Position numbers and translations under genes: made by a program
Part shown: piece after piece, positions 1-5,404 of the stretch
Layout: each line of letters starts with the position of its first letter
Position numbering within the stretch: the first letter of the stretch is position 1
Notes under the pieces: generated by a model
Told to the model about the DNA's origin: nothing
What the model saw: only the letters and a program-made list of their open reading frames with translations
Databases searched by the model: none
Source: Nitrospiria bacterium
GTDB lineage: Bacteria; Nitrospirota; Nitrospiria; Nitrospirales; UBA8639
DNA length: 5,404 nt
Reading direction: 5' to 3'
Assembly: GCA_030430725.1 (NCBI GenBank)
Contig: JAUIKP010000265.1
Span: 1 to 5,404, forward strand

Positions 1-1721
1 CCCACACACTGGTGCTCTTCCTTGATCAAATGGAGGAACTGTTTACGTCACAGGATCAGACCCAGGTCCATCAATTTCTGTCCGCTCTTTATGAGGCGGC
101 TCAAGAGAAAGCCTGCTGGGTGATCGGCACTATCCGGAGCGATCACCTCCACTATTGTCATCGCCATCCGGACATGGTGAAGGTGCTGAACGGCAAAGGC
201 ACCTATGCGCTCGGACCTGTTAAGCCGTACATGATGCCGGACATGATTCTGAAACCGGCCCAGGCCGCAGGCCTCACCATCGACGAGACCTTTGCTGCGC
301 GCCTCATTCGGGAGAGCGAAGCGGAATCCGGCAACCTGCCGCTGCTGGCCTTCGTGCTGGACCGGCTCTTTCAAGAACGGGTGGATCACGCCTTAAGCGA
401 AACGGTGTATGACCGCCTTGGGGGCGTGGCCGGGGCTATCGGCGCTCATGTGAAACAGGTGGAAGAAACCATCGAACGGGAACTGGGCATCAAAGCCGCG
501 AAAGCGTTGCCTGTCCTCTTTCACGCCCTGGCCAAGGTGCAGAAGGAAGAGGGCATTCCCACGCGCAATCGGCAAAAGAAAACCGAGTTTCCCGAAGAAC
601 TCTACCCCGTGATCGACAGGCTGGTGACCGAACGTCTCCTGCGCACGGAGGGCGATAAGGAGGAGGCGACCGTTTCGATCAGCCATGAAAAACTTTTCGA
701 GGCGTGGCCGGCCCTGAAGGAATATGTCGAGACCAATAAAAAAGCGCTGGTGGATCGGACGCTGCTGGAAAGCCGCGCACAAAAGTGGGTCGCCCTGGGC
801 AAGCCCCGATTCAGCGGACTGGCCACGGGGAGGGAATATCACGATTTTCAACAGGCGGGGGTCAACGCAGGGGAGATCACCAGGGAATTTCTCGATGCCA
901 GCAGCCGGGCTCGCCACTTGTGGATAGGAGGCGGGCTTCTCGTCCTGCTGCTTTTTGGAGGCGTCACGTGGCTCTGGCAAAAGGGCTATAACATGGAGCA
1001 AGCTCAATTGAAGGTGCAATCATTGGTCGTGAGCATTCATGTGCCGCCGGAGATGGTGCCCATCCCCGGCGGTAAGTATCGGCAAGGGGAAACATTTGAC
1101 TCCATCCCAGAAGTCAACATACAGCCTTTTGCCATGGGTAAACACGAAGTCACCTTTGAGGAATACGACCGTTTTGCTATTGCGACCAATCGACCGTTCC
1201 CGAATGATCAAGCCTGGGGCCGTGGACCACGACCGGTCATCAATGTTTCATGGGAGGAGGCGAGAGCCTATACTGCGTGGCTGGCGGAGGAAACCGGAAA
1301 GCTGTATCGGCTTCCCTCCGAATCGGAATGGGAATATGCCGCACGAGGTGGAGGAAACGAGGAGCCCTGGGCGGGCACGTCGCAAGAAAGAGAGCTGGGA
1401 ACGTATGCGGTCTATATTGAGAACTCAGGCTCTAGGACTGCCGAGGTTGGCAGCAAACGACCCAATGAACTCGGGCTGTATGACATGAGCGGCAATGTGT
1501 TTGAATGGGTGGAAGACTGTTGGCACGGGCATTACGAGGGCGCACCGACGGATGGCTCGGCATGGTTAGAGGCGGGTGACGGTGACTGTCGCCAGCGTGT
1601 GATTCGGGGCGGTGCCTGGAACGGCGAACCGGTGGACCTTCGCTCATCACTCCGGGGCAGGTACTCCACCGGCCACCGGACCAACTTCCTTGGTTTTCGT
1701 CTTGCCCAGGACACCCCCTAA
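1..1721 (+). CDS. nSTAND NTPase - transmembrane - FGE/C-type-lectin-like protein, 3' part, putative DGR target
   Basis: The gene is cut by the left window edge. The open frame runs from base 3 (His-Thr-Leu-Val...), so the GTG at 12 is internal; residues are numbered from that codon. Seen: a Walker B motif LVLFLDQMEELFT at the very start; a sensor-like TIRSD (40-44); a STAND-type SGNLPLL segment (106-112); HEKLFEAWPAL (225-235), typical of the helical/winged part after nSTAND1 modules; a single hydrophobic helix at 303-322; and an FGE-sulfatase/SUMF1 domain at about 346-566 (MVPIPGGKYRQGE, RLPSESEWEYAARGG, LGLYDMSGNVFEW, RVIRGGAWN, GFRLA). The two FGE catalytic cysteines align with Gly538 and Leu543, so formylglycine formation is not expected. 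Family knowledge: STAND NTPases are ligand-triggered signalling or conflict switches. Inference: the cytosolic NTPase is controlled by a surface or periplasmic binding domain; the effector would be N-terminal, outside the window. Walker A is not visible. Confidence 0.88.
   Translation, partial: HTLVLFLDQMEELFTSQDQTQVHQFLSALYEAAQEKACWVIGTIRSDHLHYCHRHPDMVKVLNGKGTYALGPVKPYMMPDMILKPAQAAGLTIDETFAARLIRESEAESGNLPLLAFVLDRLFQERVDHALSETVYDRLGGVAGAIGAHVKQVEETIERELGIKAAKALPVLFHALAKVQKEEGIPTRNRQKKTEFPEELYPVIDRLVTERLLRTEGDKEEATVSISHEKLFEAWPALKEYVETNKKALVDRTLLESRAQKWVALGKPRFSGLATGREYHDFQQAGVNAGEITREFLDASSRARHLWIGGGLLVLLLFGGVTWLWQKGYNMEQAQLKVQSLVVSIHVPPEMVPIPGGKYRQGETFDSIPEVNIQPFAMGKHEVTFEEYDRFAIATNRPFPNDQAWGRGPRPVINVSWEEARAYTAWLAEETGKLYRLPSESEWEYAARGGGNEEPWAGTSQERELGTYAVYIENSGSRTAEVGSKRPNELGLYDMSGNVFEWVEDCWHGHYEGAPTDGSAWLEAGDGDCRQRVIRGGAWNGEPVDLRSSLRGRYSTGHRTNFLGFRLAQDTP
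1617..1709 (+). other. candidate DGR variable region at the 3' end of the FGE-like domain
   Basis: Residues 536-566 follow the framework of FGE-type DGR variable regions: W-N-N-x-P-V-N-L-R-S, then x-N-R-N-R-N-T-T-D-N, then R-N-N-N-L-G-F-R. The ten Asn positions of that framework are here N537 AAC, G538 GGC, D542 GAC, L547 CTC, G549 GGC, Y551 TAC, H555 CAC, T557 ACC, N558 AAC and F559 TTC. All end in C, as expected when the two adenines of AAC template codons are randomised. S552 (TCC) and G554 (GGC) likewise fit one-adenine changes from ACC and GAC. The Arg, Leu, Gly and Phe codons between them match the framework. S546 (TCA) does not fit an adenine change from the Ala I recall at that position. 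The framework is recalled, not aligned, and no template repeat, reverse transcriptase or accessory gene is in the window. Exact limits are uncertain. Confidence 0.62.
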
Positions 1722-1757
1722 CCCTTTGCCCTTTATCCTTTTACCCTTTTCTCTTCC
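1722..1757. repeat. degenerate CCCTTT pyrimidine tract
   Basis: Directly after the stop codon, 36 bases contain only three purines (1728, 1735, 1743). They divide into CCCTTTG, CCCTTTAT, CCTTTTA and CCCTTTTC, a degenerate repeat of 7-8 bases, followed by TCTTCC. It has no hairpin of its own in front of it and so does not read as an intrinsic terminator. It may be slippage-derived low complexity. Alternatively, if the upstream segment is a DGR variable region, it may belong to sequence shared with the template's 3' flank; that is speculation. Confidence 0.6.
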
Positions 1758-1767
1758 GAATTGGGGA

Positions 1768-1853
1768 GACGCCCCGACGGGGCGCCTATCTGGGATGTCC
1801 TGACGATGAGCGATGAAGCCGACGTTCCAAAAAGACGTCGCTACAAGGGAAGA
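1768..1853 (-). repeat. composite two-hairpin repeat, copy 1 (most degenerate)
   Basis: On the + strand it begins with a hairpin (GACGCCCC, loop GAC, GGGGCGCC; 1768-1786), continues TATCTGGGATG, and ends with a second inverted repeat (CGACGT 1820-1825 with ACGTCG 1835-1840) followed by CTACA. The first stem has one A-C mismatch (1769/1785), which becomes G-U if the - strand is transcribed. The second hairpin has an enlarged A-rich loop compared with copies 2 and 3. Strand is given as - because of the G-U argument. Confidence 0.75.
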
Positions 1854-1873
1854 ACCCATCGGTCTGCAGTAGA

Positions 1874-1960
1874 GACGTCCCGGTGGGACGTCTATCTGGG
1901 ATGCCCTAACGACGTGCGAAGGAAGACGACGGGTCACCGACCCGCCGCTACAGGAGAGGC
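1874..1960 (-). repeat. composite two-hairpin repeat, copy 2
   Basis: The first hairpin is a perfect 8-bp stem, GACGTCCC / GGGACGTC with loop GGT (1874-1892). The second is CGGGTC (1930-1935), loop ACC, GACCCG (1939-1944), flanked by an A-C mismatch (1929/1945) and two outer pairs, then CTACAGGAGA. The linker (TATCTGGGATG..., ...ACGACGTGCGA) matches the other copies with a one-base length difference. The first stem differs from copy 3 at one pair by a compensatory T-A for C-G change; the second stem's inner pairs are also changed on both sides together. Confidence 0.82.
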
Positions 1961-1990
1961 ATCTTTGGGATGGGTGATGTTCTTGGTAGG

Positions 1991-2076
1991 GACGCCCCGG
2001 TGGGGCGTCTATCTTAGATGGCCGGATGACGTGCGATGAAGACGACGTTCCGCCGGAACGCCGCTACAGGAGAAGA
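1991..2076 (-). repeat. composite two-hairpin repeat, copy 3
   Basis: First hairpin: GACGCCCC (1991-1998), loop GGT, GGGGCGTC (2002-2009), a perfect 8-bp stem. Second hairpin: CGTTCC (2046-2051), loop GCC, GGAACG (2055-2060), with an A-C mismatch (2045/2061) and two further outer pairs, then CTACAGGAGA. The linker shares TATCT..GATG and GACGTGCGA with copy 2. Starts of the three copies are 106 and 117 bases apart, so the spacing is irregular rather than strictly tandem. Confidence 0.82.
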
Positions 2077-2097
2077 ATGTACCTGAGAGGAATCTTA

Positions 2098-2112
2098 TTG
2101 AATGGTATTCAA
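2098..2112. repeat. perfect 15-base palindrome TTGAATGGTATTCAA
   Basis: Arms TTGAAT and ATTCAA flank a GGT centre, the same trinucleotide as the loops of two hairpins in the repeat array. It sits four bases from the next hairpin (2117-2140). It could be part of a compound 3' structure of the parE transcript or coincidental; nothing ties it to a regulator. Confidence 0.4.
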
Positions 2113-2115
2113 AGA

Positions 2116-2145
2116 GATCCCTGCCAAAGATCGCAGGGATGACAG
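2116..2145 (-). repeat. hairpin resembling the widespread GTCATYCC..GC intergenic repeat; possible weak terminator of parE
   Basis: Arms ATCCCTGC (2117-2124) and GCAGGGAT (2133-2140) form an 8-bp stem with an 8-base loop, 18 bases beyond the parE stop. Read on the - strand the element begins CTGTCATCCCTGC and ends GCAGGGATC, the layout of the dispersed palindromic repeats found between genes in many proteobacteria and other phyla. It is followed on the - strand by CTCTTTG, not a proper T-run, so termination would be weak or Rho-assisted. Confidence 0.55.
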
Positions 2146-2157
2146 CGGAACATTTTC

Positions 2158-4101
2158 TTACACATCGAGGTTGTCGGCCAACCCGGCATTGGCCATGAGA
2201 AATTCATAACGGGCTTCGGTGCGTTTGCCCATCAAGTCCTGAAAGGTCCGGTCGGTTTGGAGTTCGTCTGCCAGGTCGACTTTGAGTAAGCGACGGGTGG
2301 CGGGCTGTAAGGTGGTGACTTTGAGCTGTTGTGGAAACATTTCGCCCAAGCCTTTGAAGCGGCTGATGGTGGGATTGGCGTTGCTGCGGGCCCCTGCCAC
2401 GATGCGTTCTTTTTCCTCGTCGGTGCCGGCCCAGTGGACTTCCTTCCCGATTTCAATCCGGTAGAGTGGCGGTTGGGCAATGTAGACGTGGCCTTGCCGG
2501 ATCAGATCAGGCATATGCCGGAAAAAAAACGTCAGCAACAGTGTGCTGATGTGATAGCCGTCAATATCGGCATCCATCAACAGGATAATTTTATGATACC
2601 GGAGTTTCTTGAGATCAAAGTCTTTTCCGACTCCACAGCCCAAGACTTTGACGACATCCGCCAGCTCTTTGTTCTCCACCACTTTGGCCAGCGTGAGTTC
2701 TTCCGTGTTCAGCACTTTGCCCCGTATGGGAAGAATGGCCTGATTTTTTAAGTCACGGCCTTGTTTGGCTGTCCCGCCTGCGGAGTCCCCCTCGACGATA
2801 AACAGTTCGCTGATGGTTGGATCCGTGCTCTGGCAGTCGGCCAGTTTTCCCGGAAGATTGAGACGATGGCTCACGGCCGATTTCCGCATCACGGCTTTAG
2901 AGGCTTCCCGAGAGGCTTCCCGGGCTCGTGCGGCCAGAATCATGCGACCCACAAGGGCTTCGGCAATACTTTGATTTTCGTTGAGATAGGTTTCCAGGGC
3001 CGGTCGGACCAGATTATCCACTTGGGCCTGCACTTCCGGATTATTGAGCCGTTCCTTCGTTTGTCCCTGAAACTGCGGGTGGAGCACCAGGACGCTCAGC
3101 ACGGCCGCCATGCCCTCGCGAATATCTTCGGCTTGAAGGGAGAGGCCTTTAGGCGTGAGATTGTGGGTGTCGATGTAATTGCGTGCCGCTTTCACGATGC
3201 CGCCCCGTAACCCCATTTCATGCGTGCCCCCGTTGGGAGTGGCCACGCCATTGACATAACTTTTGACAAATTCGGCGGGTTCATCGGTCCATTGCAAGGC
3301 GACTTCCATCTTCAGGGCCTGTGCGCCTCCTTCAGCACCTGATGGGCCATTTTTAAACTGCCGTTCCAGGTAAAAAATGAAATCGACGGTCGTTTTCCGA
3401 CCACGATCCGCGACTAATTTGCGCAAGTATTCCTGGATACCCTGTTCGTGATGAAACAGGTGGGTGTCTCCGGTTGTGCCATCTTTGAAGGTCAGCTTGA
3501 GCCCCTTGTGCAGATAGGCCTTCGCATCCAGTGTGTCCTGTAACACCGCGGGGTCGAATTGAATCGTTTTGCCGAAGATTTTGGGATCGGGACGAAAATA
3601 GACCGAGGTTCCGGTTCCCCGTACAGTGCCCAGGGCTTTGACCGGACCTTGGGGTATGCCGGCCTGATACGTCTGTTCCCACTCCTTTCCGTCACGTTTG
3701 ACCTGCACTTCCAGATGACGGGACAGGGCATTCACGACCGAGGCGCCGACTCCATGCAAACCGCCGGAATGGATGTAGCTTCCGGTATCAAATTTTCCCC
3801 CGGCATGTAAGGTTGTCATGATAATTTCCAATGCCGATTTTTTGTGCTTGGGATGTTTGTCTACCGGAATGCCCCGACCGTTATCCGTGATGCGGAGACC
3901 CTCACGGGATTTATCCAGTTCCACGATGATGTGGGAGGCATAGCCATTAATGACTTCATCGATCGCATTGTCGAGAATTTCCCAGACTAAGTGGTGCAGG
4001 CCCGTTTTATCGGTGCCGCCGATATACATGGCGGGGCGGCGTCGGACCGGCTCGATCCCCTCCAGTACCAATATGTCACTGGCATTATATGTTTTACCCA
4101 T
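2158..4101 (-). CDS. parE: DNA topoisomerase IV subunit B (type IIA topoisomerase ATPase subunit), complete
   Basis: A complete 647-residue protein. It binds and hydrolyses ATP to drive strand passage by the A subunit, decatenating and relaxing DNA in the cytoplasm. Seen: GHKL ATPase with EILDNAIDE (41-49; catalytic Glu41 and Mg-binding Asn45), DNGRGIP (73-79), GGLHGVGASVVNALS (113-127) and the QTK-loop lysine in QGQTKERL (345-352). Then the TOPRIM domain with EGDSAGG (437-443) and DADIDG (510-515; metal-binding Glu437, Asp510, Asp512), PLYRI (545-549) and RFKGLGEM (581-588). Length and the absence of the long insertion of gammaproteobacterial GyrB suit ParE. The start is supported by AAGGA seven bases upstream and the usual N-terminal sequence. 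The gene follows parC by 68 bases, probably in one operon. Quinolone and aminocoumarin target family. It could be annotated gyrB in organisms with a single type IIA enzyme; the parC-type partner argues against that. Confidence 0.93.
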   Translation of the reverse strand: MGKTYNASDILVLEGIEPVRRRPAMYIGGTDKTGLHHLVWEILDNAIDEVINGYASHIIVELDKSREGLRITDNGRGIPVDKHPKHKKSALEIIMTTLHAGGKFDTGSYIHSGGLHGVGASVVNALSRHLEVQVKRDGKEWEQTYQAGIPQGPVKALGTVRGTGTSVYFRPDPKIFGKTIQFDPAVLQDTLDAKAYLHKGLKLTFKDGTTGDTHLFHHEQGIQEYLRKLVADRGRKTTVDFIFYLERQFKNGPSGAEGGAQALKMEVALQWTDEPAEFVKSYVNGVATPNGGTHEMGLRGGIVKAARNYIDTHNLTPKGLSLQAEDIREGMAAVLSVLVLHPQFQGQTKERLNNPEVQAQVDNLVRPALETYLNENQSIAEALVGRMILAARAREASREASKAVMRKSAVSHRLNLPGKLADCQSTDPTISELFIVEGDSAGGTAKQGRDLKNQAILPIRGKVLNTEELTLAKVVENKELADVVKVLGCGVGKDFDLKKLRYHKIILLMDADIDGYHISTLLLTFFFRHMPDLIRQGHVYIAQPPLYRIEIGKEVHWAGTDEEKERIVAGARSNANPTISRFKGLGEMFPQQLKVTTLQPATRRLLKVDLADELQTDRTFQDLMGKRTEARYEFLMANAGLADNLDV

Positions 4102-4108
4102 GAACGGA

Positions 4109-4113
4109 TCCTT
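4109..4113 (-). promoter_or_regulatory. Shine-Dalgarno site of parE
   Basis: TCCTT on the + strand reads AAGGA on the - strand, seven bases before the ATG at 4101. It fixes the chosen start and shows that parE is translated from its own ribosome site rather than by coupling to parC, whose stop is about 60 bases upstream. No clear promoter is visible in the 68-base gap. Confidence 0.75.
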
Positions 4114-4169
4114 GTGAGTGAAGAGATGGCAATACGGTCAAAACGTTCATTCCCTCGTGCTTCAGAAAG

Positions 4170-5404
4170 CTAGGGGGTAACGTCGGTTTGGAAAATCGGC
4201 ACGGTCAATTCCGTTGGAATCATGCCGGTCAGACGACCCCGCCTAAGCAATGGATGTCCTTTCCCTCCCCGTCCGACCACCTGGTACTTGCGAAGGGAGA
4301 CGGAAAGAGTGCCGCCGTCTTCTTTGGCAAGCACGAGTTCCTCCTCTTTTGAAGACAATAATCTAAATCCAACCACGGCATCGTGCTGGTCTAATTTCAA
4401 GACGATGACTCCACGGCCGGGTCCGGCCAATTGCGCCACCTCTTCGGCCTGACAAAGCAAGGCCCGTCCTTTCACGGAGACGACAGCCACGACGGTTTTT
4501 TGCAGAGGAGCGGTGACCTGGCTGACCCCGACAACTTCTTCCCCTTCCTTAAGTTTACAAAATTTTCGACCCAGTCGGGTCGAGGGCTCCCGGAAGGGGT
4601 CAAGCTCAAACCGAATCCCCATCCCGCTTGAAGTCATGGCGACGGCTTCTCCGTATAGATCGGATGGGGTGCTGTCGAAGAGTGGCAGGTTGCGATTTTT
4701 TGACGGTGCAGGAGCGGACAGTCCCGTTGTTCGCATACGCGGATCGAAGCTCATTCCTTCAATTATCCGTTCGCCGTCTTTGAATTTAAACAGCTTCTGT
4801 GCCGGATCCCCAAAGCCACTTCGGGCCGGCGGAATATCGCCGATGCGAATAGAGTAGGCGCTGCCATAATTGGAAAAGAACACCACGGATTCAAGGGTGC
4901 TCCCGCCTAAAATCGTCATGACCCGATCGCCTTCCCGAACCCTTGCTTTGGAAAGATCTTTGATCAGCCCGACCCGCCGGATCCAGCCATCTGCGGAAAC
5001 GGTGATCACCGCATCTTCTTTAACCCGGAACGCGTCCGGATCAAACTCGACTTCCTCGGTTTGCCGCCGGCCGATTTTGGTCCGGCGTTTGTCCCCAAAG
5101 GTCGTGGCAACCTCCTCCAGTTCCTTTTTGACCACATCCCATAATTTGGGAGTGGAAGCCAGCAGTGTTTTGAGATTCTTGGCCTGGCGCAGCTTGTCGG
5201 TCAGCTCATCCAGCATTTTTTTGATTTCGGTTCGGGATAATTTATAGATGGGCGTTTCCAAAATCGCATCGGTTTGGATGGGTTCCAGTCCGAATCGTTG
5301 TTGGAGTTTATTGGCCGAATCGGCTTTACCCTCACTTTGCCGGATGATCTTGAGCACCTGATCCAGCGCGTCGAAAATACGTTTAAATCCATTCAGGATA
5401 TGGA
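4170..5404 (-). CDS. parC: DNA topoisomerase IV subunit A, C-terminal part (5' end outside window)
   Basis: The frame is open to the window edge (HILNGFKRIFDALDQVLKII...), so the GTG at 5357 is internal and the winged-helix and tower domains with the catalytic tyrosine are missing. Visible, numbered from 5357: the end of the breakage-reunion core with its coiled-coil gate (QQRFGLEPIQTDAILET, 19-35; heptad-rich helix about 42-66; FGDKRRTKI, 87-95), then a beta-pinwheel C-terminal domain with repeated hydrophobic strand blades near 114-130, 156-176, 236-255, 287-330 and 339-371. A GyrA-box-like GRGGKG lies in the last blade (362-367), not the first as in canonical GyrA. This, with DAILETPIYKLS in place of the usual GyrA 'MRLYRLT' segment and the RVREGDRV...GFGDPAQKLFKFKDGER stretch, fits the ParC-like subunit of Deltaproteobacteria-type genomes. 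It would bind and cleave DNA with ParE. The stop is TAG at 4172-4170. Confidence 0.88.
   Translation of the reverse strand, partial: HILNGFKRIFDALDQVLKIIRQSEGKADSANKLQQRFGLEPIQTDAILETPIYKLSRTEIKKMLDELTDKLRQAKNLKTLLASTPKLWDVVKKELEEVATTFGDKRRTKIGRRQTEEVEFDPDAFRVKEDAVITVSADGWIRRVGLIKDLSKARVREGDRVMTILGGSTLESVVFFSNYGSAYSIRIGDIPPARSGFGDPAQKLFKFKDGERIIEGMSFDPRMRTTGLSAPAPSKNRNLPLFDSTPSDLYGEAVAMTSSGMGIRFELDPFREPSTRLGRKFCKLKEGEEVVGVSQVTAPLQKTVVAVVSVKGRALLCQAEEVAQLAGPGRGVIVLKLDQHDAVVGFRLLSSKEEELVLAKEDGGTLSVSLRKYQVVGRGGKGHPLLRRGRLTGMIPTELTVPIFQTDVTP

Larger units (their letters stand above)
1722..2157. other. 436-base convergent intergenic spacer filled with repeats
   Basis: The stretch lies between the stop of the STAND/FGE gene and the stop of parE, which face each other. 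I see no credible gene in it: the open frames that cross it simply read through repeat units, lack convincing start sites and resemble no protein I know. It contains, in order, the pyrimidine tract, three ~86-base two-hairpin units, a 15-base palindrome and a hairpin resembling a widespread dispersed repeat. No canonical stem plus T-run terminator is present for either gene, so the hairpin array itself may supply termination or transcript 3'-end protection. Confidence 0.8.

Noticed and set aside
12..14. GTG as the start of the STAND/FGE gene
   Set aside because: The frame is open to the window edge and this codon lies inside the Walker B motif, so it is an internal valine.
48..1019. Long open frames on the - strand opposite the STAND/FGE gene (48-389 and 393-1019)
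   Set aside because: They are antisense shadows of a well-supported coding frame, with no recognisable domains.
1046..1721. Genuine formylglycine-generating sulfatase-activating enzyme
   Set aside because: Both catalytic cysteine positions are non-cysteine and the domain is fused to a STAND module; a binding role is more likely.
1761..2039. A 92-codon open frame on the + strand across the repeat array
   Set aside because: It starts at TTG with no ribosome site, its sequence is translated hairpin repeats read in changing frames (106- and 117-base spacing), and it resembles no protein family I know.
1768..2076. CRISPR array
   Set aside because: Units are ~86 bases, diverged and internally structured with two hairpins, and the intervals are 20 and 30 bases; there are no short identical direct repeats with unique spacers.
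2117..2140. Strong intrinsic terminator
   Set aside because: The stem is good but neither strand has a proper T-run directly after it (CTCTTTG on -, GACAGCG on +).
2158..4101. gyrB instead of parE
   Set aside because: Length, lack of the GyrB insertion and a ParC-like partner in the same operon favour parE, though the two are hard to separate by sequence alone.
1..5404. DGR template repeat, reverse transcriptase or tRNA/rRNA inside the window
   Set aside because: I looked for a second copy of the 3' end of the FGE domain with AAC codons, for a reverse-transcriptase frame and for RNA genes on both strands and saw none.

Overview
The window (5,404 bases, GC-rich but not extreme) carries two convergent transcription units from a bacterial chromosome. 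The topoisomerase subunits are close to the forms I associate with Deltaproteobacteria, Nitrospirota and related environmental Gram-negative lineages. This placement is an impression from protein motifs and intergenic repeats, not a firm assignment.

Left part, + strand (1-1721): the 3' portion of a large gene whose start lies outside the window. It encodes an nSTAND-type NTPase (window opens at the Walker B motif), a winged-helix-like 'HE...WP' segment, one transmembrane helix and a C-terminal FGE-sulfatase/C-type-lectin-like domain that lacks both catalytic cysteines. Its last ~35 residues have the layout of the variable region of a diversity-generating retroelement (DGR) target. The positions that are Asn in known DGR templates of this family are all NNC codons here, and nearly every departure from that template can be explained by changing an adenine. 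No reverse transcriptase or template repeat is in the window, so the protein would be a target served from outside it. This is the most interesting signal.

Middle (1722-2157): a 436-base gene-free spacer between the convergent genes, densely packed with repeats. It holds a pyrimidine-rich degenerate tract, three copies of an ~86-base composite unit each carrying two hairpins, a small perfect palindrome, and a hairpin resembling the widespread 'GTCATCCCTGC...GCAGGGATC' intergenic repeat. Stem mismatches in the 86-base units are A-C on the + strand and therefore G-U on the - strand, which suggests that the - strand RNA (the parE 3' side) is the folded form.

Right part, - strand (5404-2158): parC (5'-truncated by the window edge) followed after 68 bases by a complete parE, probably one operon. 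Together they encode the A and B subunits of a type IIA topoisomerase (topoisomerase IV), which decatenates chromosomes using ATP. These are ordinary housekeeping genes; the accessory material is the STAND/FGE gene and the spacer.
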